Positions 1 through 9,491 of a DNA stretch of 64,000 nucleotides are shown here, one piece after another (position 1 is the first letter of the stretch; each line of letters opens with the position of its first letter). Source of the stretch: Shewanella woodyi ATCC 51908 (GTDB lineage: Bacteria; Pseudomonadota; Gammaproteobacteria; Enterobacterales; Shewanellaceae). Under the pieces are notes generated by a model. The model ran no database searches. It was not told the DNA's origin and saw only the letters and a list, made by a program, of their open reading frames with translations. The stretch is taken from NCBI RefSeq assembly GCF_000019525.1, contig NC_010506.1, positions 3,720,001-3,784,000 on the forward strand, read 5' to 3'. The translations under genes and the position numbers were made by a program.

Positions 1-242
1 CATTAAAACCCATCAATAAAGGCTTTTCGCGAGCCAATTTGATTTTTTATTAGCTTAGAAGAGAACCATTATTCCTAAAATAACGCGTCTAGAATTGAAC
101 TAGCGCATCGCCTCTGAAACTAGTATTTCCATGCCGCTTGAGTATATGACCCAGTTCACATTTCACATCCTTATTGGGCTTAACCTCAAACATCTGCTAG
201 CATGTCGACCACATTTTAAAAATAACAATGAATGGCAATAGC

Positions 243-1694
243 ATGAGCATTGAATTACCAGTCTTAATTACTTTTATCGGCTACCTCTCCTTAATGATGG
301 GAATAGGACTTTGGGCCTACAAAGCCACTGATTCAGTTGACGACTATATTTTGGGCGGCAGGGGAATGGGTCCAGCAGTCACGGCTTTAAGTGTTGGTGC
401 ATCCGACATGTCAGGTTGGTTATTACTCGGTCTACCAGGGGCTGTTTACCTTGGTGGTTTAGGAGAAGCGTGGATCGGTATAGGCTTGGTCTTTGGGGCT
501 TGGTTAAACTGGCTATTTGTTGCTAAACGCCTGCGTATCTATACGGAATTTACCGATAATGCACTTACCCTCCCCGACTTCTTTGAAAAACGTTTTGAAG
601 ACAACAAAGGTTTACTTAAGCTTGTTTCAGCCATCACCATTTTAATATTTTTCACCTTCTATGCCTCATCGGGCATGGTAGGCGGTGCCATACTGTTTGA
701 AAAAGTGTTCGGCTTAGATTACACCTTAGCCCTCATCATAGGCTCAACGATTATTGTTGCGTATACCTTTGTTGGTGGCTTCTTTGCCGTAAGCTGGACA
801 GACTTTTTTCAGGGCTGTTTAATGTTAGTCGCGCTGCTTATCGTTCCAGTCGCTATCTTTTCTCAACCTGAAACACAAAACGGACTGGACTCTTTAGATC
901 CTTCCATGTTGGCACTGTTTCATGAAAACACCACCTTTATCGGGCTTATCTCTTTATTGGCATGGGGACTGGGCTACTTTGGTCAGCCTCACATTCTTTC
1001 ACGTTTTATGGCTATCAATAGCCCTGACGATATTAAAGTATCTCGTCGTATTGCTATGAGCTGGATGTTAGTTGCTCTGATTGGGGCACTGGCCACCGGT
1101 ATTGCGGGTAGTTTGTACTTTGCTAGCGAACCGCTAGCAAATCCTGAGACTGTCTTCATCCACTTAGCCCATGCAGCATTCAACCCTTGGATTGGCGGCC
1201 TGTTAATTGCGGCAATACTCTCTGCGATTATGAGTACGATTGACTCCCAACTTTTGGTTTGCTCAAGTGTTATCACCGAAGATTTCTATAAAAAATGGCT
1301 ACGTCCAGAAGCAAGCAGCAAAGAGCTGATGCTAGTGGGTCGTATTGGTGTCCTTGTCATTGCGGTTATTGCAGGCATCGTAGCTCTAAACCCAGAGAGC
1401 AGTGTACTTGGATTGGTCAGCTACGCTTGGGCTGGTTTCGGAGCAGCATTTGGTCCAGTTGTACTGCTAGCACTGTTTTGGAAGGATTATAGCCGTAACG
1501 GTGCTATTGCAACTATCTTAGTTGGAGCGATCACCGTTGTTATTTGGAAGCAGCTATCTGGCGGAATTTTTGATCTCTATGAGATACTGCCAGGCTTTAT
1601 ATTTGCCACGCTTATCGGTGTGATTGTGAGCCGATTCTCAGCGCCTTCTGATGCAACAAAAGAACAATTTAGAGTATTTACTTCAAAACTTTAA
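243..1694 (+). CDS. putP: Sodium/proline symporter PutP
   Basis: Inner-membrane sodium:solute symporter of the SSS family that imports proline with Na+. About 12-13 hydrophobic segments run along roughly 483 residues, the usual length for PutP. Family signatures are visible early: DDYILGGR near residue 35, then ASDMSGWLLLGLPGA, matching the PutP sodium/proline site. An in-frame ATG lies 15 bases upstream at 228, but the start at 243 (MSIELPVLITF) aligns directly with the E. coli PutP N-terminus as I recall it. Neither start has a strong Shine-Dalgarno sequence. The gene stands alone and a hairpin follows it at once. The paired putA gene is not in view. Confidence 0.93.
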   Translation: MSIELPVLITFIGYLSLMMGIGLWAYKATDSVDDYILGGRGMGPAVTALSVGASDMSGWLLLGLPGAVYLGGLGEAWIGIGLVFGAWLNWLFVAKRLRIYTEFTDNALTLPDFFEKRFEDNKGLLKLVSAITILIFFTFYASSGMVGGAILFEKVFGLDYTLALIIGSTIIVAYTFVGGFFAVSWTDFFQGCLMLVALLIVPVAIFSQPETQNGLDSLDPSMLALFHENTTFIGLISLLAWGLGYFGQPHILSRFMAINSPDDIKVSRRIAMSWMLVALIGALATGIAGSLYFASEPLANPETVFIHLAHAAFNPWIGGLLIAAILSAIMSTIDSQLLVCSSVITEDFYKKWLRPEASSKELMLVGRIGVLVIAVIAGIVALNPESSVLGLVSYAWAGFGAAFGPVVLLALFWKDYSRNGAIATILVGAITVVIWKQLSGGIFDLYEILPGFIFATLIGVIVSRFSAPSDATKEQFRVFTSKL

Positions 1695-1706
1695 ATAGTA
1701 AAAATA

Positions 1707-1729
1707 GGGGTTTGAAAGACTCAAACCCC
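1707..1729 (+). terminator. Hairpin after putP
   Basis: GGGGTTTGA and TCAAACCCC form a perfect 9-bp stem with a 5-base loop, 12 bases after the putP stop. The T-run after it is weak (ATTTAAG), so termination efficiency is uncertain. Confidence 0.6.
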
Positions 1730-2052
1730 ATTTAAGCTTACAACTGTACACCGAAAATTACATTTATTTTTCAAGCTCAGCTTCACAAGGTGTTAACCTT
1801 TGTAAAAACACGCTCAAGCCCTTAACCTTACTATAGATAAGCCCTTCAGCCATACATTAAAACTCCCCCCTCTACTTCCCTGTTTTTATCCTTTGGAAAT
1901 TAACAAAAACACAACTTGAAAACCCATCTGGTCGGAGTTGTTGGCATACAAAACCATCCCTACTATGCACAGGTCTAATAAATGGACTTCACATTGAGCT
2001 AATGTCATACCGGCACTCAATCAGAAAGTGAAGCCGTAAATAATCGAGAATT
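1730..2052. other. Intergenic region upstream of fadL
   Basis: About 320 bases, AT-rich, without a credible reading frame. It should hold the fadL promoter and probably a regulatory site. I could not assign a FadR or PsrA operator with confidence. Confidence 0.5.
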
Positions 2053-3378
2053 ATGATGAAGTATTTTAACAAGACAATACTAGCTGTAGCGGTAACACTT
2101 GCCAGTTCACAAGCAATAGCAGCAGGTTTTCAACTTAACAGTCAATCAGCAACAGGCCTTGGCCGAGCTTTTGCCGGCGATGCAGTGATTGCTGATAATG
2201 CGTCAGTACTATCGCGTAATCCAGCAGCAATGGCTCTGTTTGATGAAAAATCATTATCGGTTGGCGCGGCGTATGCCGACTTAGACGTCAATATCTCTGA
2301 CGTGTCAACGCCACTAGGAAATTACGGTAGTGCAGAAGGCGTAGCTGAAAGCAAACTTATCCCTAACTTCTACTACATCCAACCTATTAACGATAAATGG
2401 GCATTTGGTGTCGCAGGCTTTAGTAATTTTGGTACTGGTACCGACTTAACTAGCCTTGCTAATAGCAACCCAACAATGGACAACGGCACGGTTGTCCCAG
2501 CACCAGCACCGGTTGATCTATTGGGTAACACTGAAATCGTGACCATGAATTTCAACGCAAGTTTATCTTACCGCTTCAATGAACATTTCAGCGTTGGTGC
2601 TGGTGTAGATATCATTTATGGTGAGGGTAACTTAAGCCGTGAGGGTAACCTTCCATTCGACGATAACGGCAGCATGGTGCCAGTTTCTTTAGTCGATGTC
2701 GAAGCTGATGGTATTGCATTTGGTGGTATTCTTGGTGCCGTTTACGAGTTTAACGCCGACCACCGTTTAGGCATGAGCTACCGTTTCAGCCCAGAGTTTA
2801 AAGCGACTGGCGATGTAAACATGACACAACCAGGTGTTGGTACCATCGCATTCGATGAGATCAACATTCCGATGCCAGATATCTTCCAAGTTGCTGGCTT
2901 TCATCAACTAACTGAAAAGTTCGCATTACACTATACAGCCCAGCTTACCACATGGGGTGATTTCCATGAGATCACAGTCACAGATGGTCAGCTAGCAAAC
3001 GGCACCGCTGCCGGTGATGCAGTACTTAAGCAGTACGCTTGGGAAGATTCTTGGTTATTCAGTGTTGGCGGTACATACACAATCAACGAAAACTGGAAAG
3101 TGCGTGCAGGTTACATGCATGATCAAGGCGTTGTTGGTGATGTAAGCTCATTATCTATCCCTGATTCAGACCGAAACTGGTACACAGCAGGTGTTAGTTA
3201 TAACCTAAGCACACAATCGACTATCGATATGGGTATCGCCTTTGTCCGCGGTGAAGATGTTCATGTTACCGAAAATAGTTCAGTTATCGCATCAATCCCT
3301 GGTTTAAATGGTGATGTGACAGCTTATACTCGCTCTGATGCTATCTACTACTCAGTGCAGTACAGCTACCAGTTCTAA
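2053..3378 (+). CDS. fadL: FadL-family outer-membrane fatty acid transporter
   Basis: Predicted outer-membrane beta-barrel that takes up long-chain fatty acids or other hydrophobic compounds. A signal peptide ends at AIAA, and the mature protein begins GFQLNSQSATGLGRAFAG, the characteristic FadL N-terminal hatch. The conserved NPA motif follows (SRNPAAM, about residue 57). The protein ends in aromatic-rich strands with terminal Phe (YSYQF), as expected for an outer-membrane barrel. Its length of 441 residues is typical. There are two adjacent start codons (2053 and 2056), and the first is used here. It is monocistronic with a strong terminator. Substrate range cannot be told from sequence, since many marine genomes carry several FadL paralogues. 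Confidence 0.9.
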   Translation: MMKYFNKTILAVAVTLASSQAIAAGFQLNSQSATGLGRAFAGDAVIADNASVLSRNPAAMALFDEKSLSVGAAYADLDVNISDVSTPLGNYGSAEGVAESKLIPNFYYIQPINDKWAFGVAGFSNFGTGTDLTSLANSNPTMDNGTVVPAPAPVDLLGNTEIVTMNFNASLSYRFNEHFSVGAGVDIIYGEGNLSREGNLPFDDNGSMVPVSLVDVEADGIAFGGILGAVYEFNADHRLGMSYRFSPEFKATGDVNMTQPGVGTIAFDEINIPMPDIFQVAGFHQLTEKFALHYTAQLTTWGDFHEITVTDGQLANGTAAGDAVLKQYAWEDSWLFSVGGTYTINENWKVRAGYMHDQGVVGDVSSLSIPDSDRNWYTAGVSYNLSTQSTIDMGIAFVRGEDVHVTENSSVIASIPGLNGDVTAYTRSDAIYYSVQYSYQF

Positions 3379-3400
3379 GCGATACAGCCCATTGAATAAA

Positions 3401-3424
3401 GCCGCACTCTTGTGCGGCTTTTTT
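3401..3424 (+). terminator. Rho-independent terminator after fadL
   Basis: GCCGCAC / GTGCGGC stem with a TCTT loop followed by six T residues, just downstream of the fadL stop. Confidence 0.9.
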
Positions 3425-3484
3425 GTGCATTGCGAGTAAATTATATATAGTTAATAGACCCTTTCTATTAGCTAGGTATATCAG

Positions 3485-3871
3485 ATGGCCAAAGTCATAG
3501 GGCTCGGAGGGATACTCTTTAAAAGCAGTAACCCCAAAGCATTAGCTCATTGGTATCAGAAACACTTGCAACTCCCAGTCGAGTCTTGGGGAGGAGCCGC
3601 CTTCTACCTTGACAAGCTCTCTCAATATGCCAGAAGTGGTTACAGCGTGTGGTCTCCTATGGAGAGCGACAGCGAATACCTTAGCCCTTCACAATCCTCC
3701 TTTATGATAAATCTGGTTGTCGATGATCTCACGGGGGCGTTAGCTCAGGTTCAAGCCGGAGGCTGTGAGGTACTCGAAATATCTGAGCCATCAGAGTTTG
3801 GTCGTTTCGGCTGGTTTATCGATCCAGACGGCAATAAAGTCGAATTATGGCAACCTAATATCTCCCCTTAA
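3485..3871 (+). CDS. VOC-family (glyoxalase-like) protein
   Basis: A 128-residue single-domain protein of the vicinal oxygen chelate superfamily. The first half has the beta-alpha-beta pattern starting GLGGILFKSSNPKALAHWY. The second half ends in the family signature DPDGNKVELWQP, whose Glu is the usual metal ligand. Such proteins include glyoxalases, dioxygenases and resistance proteins, and the exact reaction cannot be read from this sequence. It is a short stand-alone gene between fadL and a SIMPL gene, on the same strand but with gaps of about 80-105 bases, so an operon is uncertain. Confidence 0.85.
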   Translation: MAKVIGLGGILFKSSNPKALAHWYQKHLQLPVESWGGAAFYLDKLSQYARSGYSVWSPMESDSEYLSPSQSSFMINLVVDDLTGALAQVQAGGCEVLEISEPSEFGRFGWFIDPDGNKVELWQPNISP

Positions 3872-3952
3872 AAATAGCATTTATTCCCATAGATTTACCG
3901 CTGTAAAAGAGTATTATGTTGGTAAAATACCACTTACCCTATACGGAATACT

Positions 3953-4669
3953 ATGTTGAAAAATAACACCTTAGCGGCCTTTATTCTTGGTGGTTTAATG
4001 AGTATTGGACTAGTGCTCTCAGCCCAAGGGATAGGTAACAGCTTAATAAAAATGAAATCCATGGAGCGGACTGTCACCGTTAAGGGGCTGGCAGAGAAAG
4101 AGGTTAAAGCCAATATCGCCATCTGGCCAATACGTTTTACCGAGGTCGATAATGATCTCAATGCTTTATATGCTTCAGTACAGGATAAGACAGATAAAGT
4201 CGTCGGCTTCCTGACTGCTCAAGGGTTTACCTCTGATGAGATCTCAACCTCACTGCCCTCTATTGAGGACAGACAAGCTCAAGGTTATGTAGACCCCAAT
4301 GTAAAGTACCGATATGCCGCGAAAGTGACTATCTCTTTATATACTAAGCGAGTTGATCTGCTCCTCAGTAGTCAAAAGAGCATGCTTGATCTTACCAAGG
4401 AGGGGATTGCCATCTCCAATCAGGACTATAACAGCCGCACCGAGTTTCTTTTTACAGAGCTCAACAAGGTCAAACCTGAGATGGTTCAATCAGCAACACA
4501 AAATGCAAGAGAAGTGGCCACTAAATTTGCCAGTGACTCAGACTCCAGGCTGGGAAAAATCAAACAAGCCAGTCAAGGACAGTTTAGTATCTCAGATAGA
4601 GACAGTAATACTCCCTACATTAAACGAGTCCGTATTGTCTCTACACTGACCTATTACTTAGACGATTAG
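3953..4669 (+). CDS. SIMPL domain (DUF541) exported protein
   Basis: A 238-residue protein with one N-terminal hydrophobic segment (LAAFILGGLMSIGLVLSAQGI) that acts as a signal peptide or anchor, followed by a SIMPL/DUF541 domain. The domain opens with RTVTVKGLAEKEVKAN and contains the typical VDNDLNALYASVQDKTDKV helix. SIMPL proteins are periplasmic or membrane-anchored, and some relatives have been linked to oxidative stress tolerance. Molecular function is not established for this subgroup. It is a single gene. Confidence 0.85.
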   Translation: MLKNNTLAAFILGGLMSIGLVLSAQGIGNSLIKMKSMERTVTVKGLAEKEVKANIAIWPIRFTEVDNDLNALYASVQDKTDKVVGFLTAQGFTSDEISTSLPSIEDRQAQGYVDPNVKYRYAAKVTISLYTKRVDLLLSSQKSMLDLTKEGIAISNQDYNSRTEFLFTELNKVKPEMVQSATQNAREVATKFASDSDSRLGKIKQASQGQFSISDRDSNTPYIKRVRIVSTLTYYLDD

Positions 4670-4881
4670 ATGCCACGACTACTTAATGAAGCGGGATAAG
4701 TAGTCTGTGGCATATCAAAGTAAAACCCTATACCTGAGGAGTGGTAAGATAGGTGCTAAAATAAACCACTCTATATTAATAAGTTATCCTCTCTGACATT
4801 GATTTATTCTGCGACACAAGTTCATTTACCCTACCCCATACTGCCGCTATACTGATGAAAACAAAATGAAGGTATCAAACC

Positions 4882-5268
4882 ATGAATATAATCAATAAAG
4901 GATTTAAAGTATCAAGTTATTTTATTGTCACGCTATTACTCTTGCTATCAATCAGTCAAAGCTCATTAGCAGCAGACAAAAATCCCCAAACAGCTTGGAG
5001 TAAAATAGATGCAGGCGCCTTGGTTGTAGATGTGCGCACAGCCCAAGAGTTTGCAAGTGGGCACTTAGATAACGCCATCAATATCCCGTTCGAAGCAATT
5101 GCCGAAGGGCTTAATAAACTCAATATTGATAAAGAGAGAGAGATAGTACTTTATTGCAGAAGTGGACGTCGTAGTGGCATAGCCAACGATACCTTGATCG
5201 AAAAAGGATATACCAACACCTATAATGGTGGTGGTTATAAGATGTTAAGCAACCACAAAAAACAATAA
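4882..5268 (+). CDS. Periplasmic rhodanese-like protein
   Basis: A 128-residue protein with a cleavable signal peptide (hydrophobic residues about 12-30, cleavage near SLAA). One rhodanese domain follows. It has the LVVDVRTAQEF entry motif and the active-site loop CRSGRRSG, whose Cys would carry the persulfide. The size and layout are those of PspE-type secreted single-domain sulfurtransferases. Its acceptor is unknown. A near upstream AAGG (ATGAAGGTATCAAACC ATG) supports the start. Confidence 0.88.
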   Translation: MNIINKGFKVSSYFIVTLLLLLSISQSSLAADKNPQTAWSKIDAGALVVDVRTAQEFASGHLDNAINIPFEAIAEGLNKLNIDKEREIVLYCRSGRRSGIANDTLIEKGYTNTYNGGGYKMLSNHKKQ

Positions 5269-5297
5269 CGCCTTTTTGTTAAGAAAAGATAGCATGG

Positions 5298-5330
5298 TTA
5301 ATAGCCAGCCCAACTGTGGCTGGCTATTAA
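5298..5330. terminator. Perfect 13-bp inverted repeat after the rhodanese gene
   Basis: TTAATAGCCAGCC and GGCTGGCTATTAA pair perfectly around a 7-base loop, 29 bases past the rhodanese stop. There is no T-tract, so it is either a weak terminator or an mRNA 3' stabiliser. Confidence 0.6.
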
Positions 5331-5834
5331 CACGTAACTACAATGACCTGATCCTGTTAATTATTTACCTTTAAAAACTCGTTAATTAAATATGATATAC
5401 GGTAAAAATTGACGCTATATACATAATCTTTTTATTTGCACTAATTCCTTGCTCGCTTATTACTTTTAGGAATTACTTATTACAGCCAATATAAACGACA
5501 TAGAATCAATAGATTACTCCTTATTACCACTAACGTTCCCCTCTTGATTTCAATCTAGTTAACTTTGTATACAATTAAATCCTCATTCAACTAAGTCGCA
5601 TATTAATTCAGGTTTAATCCCACTTTCTTTGAATAAAATGCGATTTAAACGCGATATTTATTCACAACACCTTAAATTTAACACTTAAAACAAAACCACA
5701 AACCCACCTAAACATTTATTTTACAAATGTTTCACACGCAGATACATTCACTGTCGAGTAACTTGTTTTTTAGCAAAAAGTCTAAAAAACAATCTAATAA
5801 TAATGATTAATACTAATTAACATGGAAGGCTTCT
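5331..5834. other. AT-rich region upstream of the protease gene
   Basis: About 500 bases of very AT-rich DNA with no reading frame of note. It contains the promoter of the downstream subtilase gene. GGAAGGC about 5 bases before the 5835 ATG serves as its ribosome binding site. No recognisable operator or RNA element was seen. Confidence 0.55.
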
Positions 5835-8258
5835 ATGACAAGTACCAAACCAAAGACTGTGGCGCTAAGCTTATCAGCATTAGCGATGGCAATCTCTGCC
5901 AGTGTATCTGCTGCTCCCGCCTTTACCCCTGGAGTCCAGTCACTCAATTCAGGTATCGAGCAAGCATCGCCACTGCCTAAGCGTTATATCGTAAAATTTA
6001 GAAATTCAAATGCAGCAGCTAGCTTTCAATCTCAATCAAACGAGATGAATGAAGCGCTTTATGAGCCAAGATCGAACGAGGTTTTCTCTCACCACAGAGC
6101 CATGAACAGTGTTTCAGCAAAAGAGATGAAGCGTATTGGTCGCAGTAACAGTTACACAGCGAAACTTAACTCCAAAGGTATTCAATCACTTAGATTGCGC
6201 CCTGACGTAGAATACGTTGAGGAAGATGTACCAAGAAGATTATTGAGCGAAACCACACCTTGGGGACAAACCTATGTTGGTGCCACTAGCTTAAGTGACT
6301 CACAAGCAGGTAATCGTACCATCTGTATTATTGACTCTGGCTATGACCGTGACCACAGTGACCTCAGTGGTAACAATGTCACAGGTACCAATAACTCAGG
6401 GACTGGCAACTGGTATGATCCAGGTAACAACAATGCTCACGGTACTCACGTAGCAGGAACCATCGCCGCGATTGCAAACAATAGTGGTGTTGTTGGCGTT
6501 ATGCCAAACCAAAATGCCAATATTCACGTGATCAAGGTATTTAATGAATCAGGATGGGGATACTCATCATCACTGGTTTCTGCCATTGATACCTGTGTCA
6601 ACAACGGTGCTAATGTCGTTACCATGAGTCTTGGTGGCTCTTCATCAAGCACGACTGAGCGTAACGCACTTAATGCCCACGAAAGTAACGGCGTACTGCT
6701 TATTGCAGCAGCGGGTAATGATGGTGATAACACCCATAGCTACCCAGCATCCTATGATGCTGTTATGTCTGTCGCTGCGGTTGACAGCAACAAAGATCAT
6801 GCAGCTTTTTCTCAATACACAAATCAGGTTGAAATCTCTGGTCCTGGTGAAGCTATCCTCTCAACTGTCACTGCTGGCGAAGGACGCCTAGCTGATATCA
6901 CAGTTGGAGGACAGTCTTACTTTGATCAAGGGGTTGTTCCACATAACCGTTATGTGAAATCAGGTACCAACCATGTACCAACACCCGTTATAGGTAACGT
7001 TACTGCTGAACTCGCTGAGTGTACTGTATCAGGCACAACATTTAATTGTGGCAATATGAGCAACAGAATTTGTCTAGTTGAACGTATTGGTAACCAAGGC
7101 GCTACATACCCTGAAATTGATGCAGTAAAAGCGTGTAACAGTGCTGGCGCAAGTGGTGTCATTGTTTACAGTAATACTGACTTACCCGGTCTACAAAATC
7201 CATTCCTTGTTGATACTAACAATGAAGCAGCTCTAGTCTCCGTCTCTGTTGACCGTGCTACTGGTCAGGCTCTTCAAGGCCAAATAGGCTCCACAGTTAC
7301 AGTGGCAAATACAGACAATGAAGATTACGAGTACTATAACGGTACATCTATGGCGACACCCCATGTTTCAGGTGTAGCAACACTAGTTTGGAGTCACCAC
7401 ACTCAATGTAGTGCAGCGCAAATTCGTGCAGCACTTCATGCTACAGCCGAAGATCTAGATGCAGCAGGCCGTGATGATAAGACAGGTTACGGTCTTGTCG
7501 ATGCTGTCGCAGCAAAAGCTTATCTTGATGAGTCATGTGACGGTCCAACAGATCCAGGCACAGGACCAGGAGACAATGTACTGGTTAACGGCACAGCTAA
7601 AACTAGCCTTGCAGGCGCTAAAGATGCTGAGCTTCACTACTCAATTGACGTACCAGCAGGTGCAACTGACCTAAGCTTTACCATGAGCGGTGGCACAGGT
7701 GATGCCGATCTTTATGTGCAGTATGGCGCAGCACCAACAACTGGCAGCTATGACTGTCGTCCATGGAAAAGTGGTAATAGCGAATCTTGCCCCATTAGCA
7801 ATGTTCAAACCGGTACTTACTATGTCATGGTTCAAGGTTACAGCGCATTTAGTGGTGTCAGCTTAGTAGCTAACTATACAGAGTCTAACGGTGGTGGAAA
7901 TCCTGGTGGCGGTGCAGCAAGCTACACCAACAATACCACCTATGCGATCCCTGATAACAGATCAGCTGGTATCAGCAGTGCAATCTCTGCAACGCGCACA
8001 GGTGATTCAGGTTCTGTATCGGTTGCGGTTGATATTTCACATACCTATATTGGTGATTTGCAAGTAGAACTACACAGCCCTAGCGGTCAAGTAGCGATAC
8101 TTCATGACAACACTGGCGGCAGTGCTAACGACATCAACAAAACTTACACTGTTGATATGTCAGGTGTAGAGTCTGCAGGCCAATGGACACTTAAAGCGGT
8201 AGATAGCGCAAGACGTGATACCGGTACAATCAACTCTTGGACACTGTCTTTTCAGTAA
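5835..8258 (+). CDS. Secreted subtilisin-like serine protease (S8) with PA, PPC and P domains
   Basis: An 807-residue extracellular protease. In order: signal peptide (to about residue 28), inhibitor I9-type propeptide (KRYIVKFRNSN to PDVEYVEED, about 48-132), S8 catalytic domain with Asp in IIDSGYD, His in HGTHVAGT and Ser in NGTSMATPHVSG, a PA domain inserted before the catalytic Ser (about 360-490), a PPC domain with DADLYVQYG (about 590-680), and a C-terminal proprotein-convertase P domain (about 690-807). The full catalytic triad is present. PPC domains are usually removed during maturation of secreted proteases. It probably serves protein scavenging in the sea. It is monocistronic with a terminator. 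Confidence 0.95.
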   Translation: MTSTKPKTVALSLSALAMAISASVSAAPAFTPGVQSLNSGIEQASPLPKRYIVKFRNSNAAASFQSQSNEMNEALYEPRSNEVFSHHRAMNSVSAKEMKRIGRSNSYTAKLNSKGIQSLRLRPDVEYVEEDVPRRLLSETTPWGQTYVGATSLSDSQAGNRTICIIDSGYDRDHSDLSGNNVTGTNNSGTGNWYDPGNNNAHGTHVAGTIAAIANNSGVVGVMPNQNANIHVIKVFNESGWGYSSSLVSAIDTCVNNGANVVTMSLGGSSSSTTERNALNAHESNGVLLIAAAGNDGDNTHSYPASYDAVMSVAAVDSNKDHAAFSQYTNQVEISGPGEAILSTVTAGEGRLADITVGGQSYFDQGVVPHNRYVKSGTNHVPTPVIGNVTAELAECTVSGTTFNCGNMSNRICLVERIGNQGATYPEIDAVKACNSAGASGVIVYSNTDLPGLQNPFLVDTNNEAALVSVSVDRATGQALQGQIGSTVTVANTDNEDYEYYNGTSMATPHVSGVATLVWSHHTQCSAAQIRAALHATAEDLDAAGRDDKTGYGLVDAVAAKAYLDESCDGPTDPGTGPGDNVLVNGTAKTSLAGAKDAELHYSIDVPAGATDLSFTMSGGTGDADLYVQYGAAPTTGSYDCRPWKSGNSESCPISNVQTGTYYVMVQGYSAFSGVSLVANYTESNGGGNPGGGAASYTNNTTYAIPDNRSAGISSAISATRTGDSGSVSVAVDISHTYIGDLQVELHSPSGQVAILHDNTGGSANDINKTYTVDMSGVESAGQWTLKAVDSARRDTGTINSWTLSFQ

Positions 8259-8303
8259 GCAATAGCTGAAACCAAGGTGACTTGGTAACAAAAAGTAAAA
8301 TTA

Positions 8304-8325
8304 AAGAGGGCGTTTACGCCCTCTT
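8304..8325 (+). terminator. Terminator after the subtilase gene
   Basis: AAGAGGGCG / CGCCCTCTT 9-bp stem, TTTA loop, then CTTTAT. Confidence 0.8.
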
Positions 8326-8386
8326 CTTTATCCCCCGCAAGATTTACTGGTATAATTTAGCTAATTTCAGCTGATCCAGAAAAATC

Positions 8387-8746
8387 ATGACACAAGCAAA
8401 CAACCCTCTTCACGGCATTAAACTAGAAGCACTACTCACAGATCTGGTCGAACATTATGGTTGGGAAGGGCTCGCAGATAGAATTGACGTTCGTTGCTTT
8501 AAGAATGATCCCAGCATGAAATCTAGCCTTCGATTTCTACGTAAGACGCTATGGGCCAGAGAAAAAGTTGAATACCTCTATTTAAAGATGAATAAGCTGC
8601 CACTTCCAGCGAAAAAACCAAGGGAAGATGGCTACCAATCCAGTGATAAAGCACTCCGTAAAGCGGCAAATAAACGAGCAGAGAATACCACCGACAGTGA
8701 TAAAAAGGCTGACGGGCAAGTGAATGCCGATATTTGGGGAAGTTAA
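8387..8746 (+). CDS. VF530-family (DUF2132) DNA-binding protein
   Basis: A 119-residue protein whose first 70 residues match the VF530/DUF2132 family. It has the opening [22 protein letters not shown], then the [26 protein letters not shown] segment. The family was named from a Vibrio fischeri protein whose structure suggested DNA binding. The C-terminal 45 residues are Lys-rich and low-complexity (KKPREDGY onward), probably a disordered nucleic-acid-binding tail. The cellular role is unknown. It is a single gene closed by a strong bidirectional terminator. Confidence 0.85.
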   Translation: MTQANNPLHGIKLEALLTDLVEHYGWEGLADRIDVRCFKNDPSMKSSLRFLRKTLWAREKVEYLYLKMNKLPLPAKKPREDGYQSSDKALRKAANKRAENTTDSDKKADGQVNADIWGS

Positions 8747-8766
8747 TTTTTATATCGATTGATCTT

Positions 8767-8802
8767 AAAAAGGCTGCAAGTGATAAACTTGCAGCCTTTT
8801 TT
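8767..8802. terminator. Bidirectional terminator between convergent genes
   Basis: A stem of AGGCTGCAAGT / ACTTGCAGCCT flanked by A- and T-runs on the two sides. It can end transcription of both the VF530 gene and the convergent malate-synthase-like gene. Confidence 0.9.
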
Positions 8803-8829
8803 AATGCTTATTCAGAGCAGAGTTGGAAA

Positions 8830-9342
8830 TTATTTTAACAGGTAGTCACTACCATCTTTAGCTGTAAACAGCTGATCTTGTTCTGTCTTTGGAGTCCTGC
8901 CCTCCTCATCAATATTGAGTATGCTAATCCAGTACTTGTGACCTTCAAGTTGGATATCATCGATGTCAGCTAAATCTTGTGAACCCGTTGTACCGCAACG
9001 GTCAAATGTTAGCGCCACATGAGTTCCCTTATCCTGCAGTAAAATCGCTGATGGCTCACTCTTATGTCCATTAAGGGCAACAAATTGACGTGGGTCACGT
9101 AAACCGCTGTGAGTACCATCTTTAAAGAACATCAAAAGGTTTTGGTAATAAACAACATAGCTACTGACATCTTTATGTGAACCCGTTGCCAATGGAAATG
9201 CAGTATCAAGAAACCCTTTAGCCTTAGCTACTGTGTCTTCACTTTTTGATGCAGCATAGGCATCCATAGACACGACTTCAGCACTGATAAGGTCATTCAT
9301 CTGTTGTTCGTTTTGAGTACTTCTCATAGTTGATGTATTCAT
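8830..9342 (-). CDS. Stand-alone malate synthase G insertion-domain-like protein
   Basis: A 170-residue protein with no catalytic domain of its own. Residues about 40-150 resemble, from memory, the alpha/beta insertion domain of malate synthase G. GFLDTAFPLATGSHKDV parallels RFLDESLPLENGSYQDV of E. coli GlcB. LRDPRQFVALNG parallels LRTPAQFVGYRG, and AILLQDKGTHVAL parallels CILLKNNGLHIEL. The acetyl-CoA/glyoxylate TIM barrel is absent, so enzyme activity is unlikely. The ATG at 9342 has a good ribosome site (AGAGGATAAGG), so I prefer it to the upstream GTG at 9363. The gene is divergent from a DUF3612 regulator, a context that fits glyoxylate-shunt control. Function is inferred, not known. Confidence 0.7.
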   Translation of the reverse strand: MNTSTMRSTQNEQQMNDLISAEVVSMDAYAASKSEDTVAKAKGFLDTAFPLATGSHKDVSSYVVYYQNLLMFFKDGTHSGLRDPRQFVALNGHKSEPSAILLQDKGTHVALTFDRCGTTGSQDLADIDDIQLEGHKYWISILNIDEEGRTPKTEQDQLFTAKDGSDYLLK

Positions 9343-9491
9343 AGCCTTATCCTCTCTACTCACCTTAGGTTTAATTTTCCATTTATTACCGCATCATCGA
9401 GTTCGTTTAAGTTGCAAAAAACTGTTTTATTAACTTTCCCGATTGCTTGATTTGTAGTCTAGCTAATTTTTCATTACAATTTCACAATTAA

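Noticed and set aside
1..242. Possible start of a divergent gene at the left edge (CAT at 1-3)
   Set aside because: Only a start codon could be in the window, so nothing can be supported.
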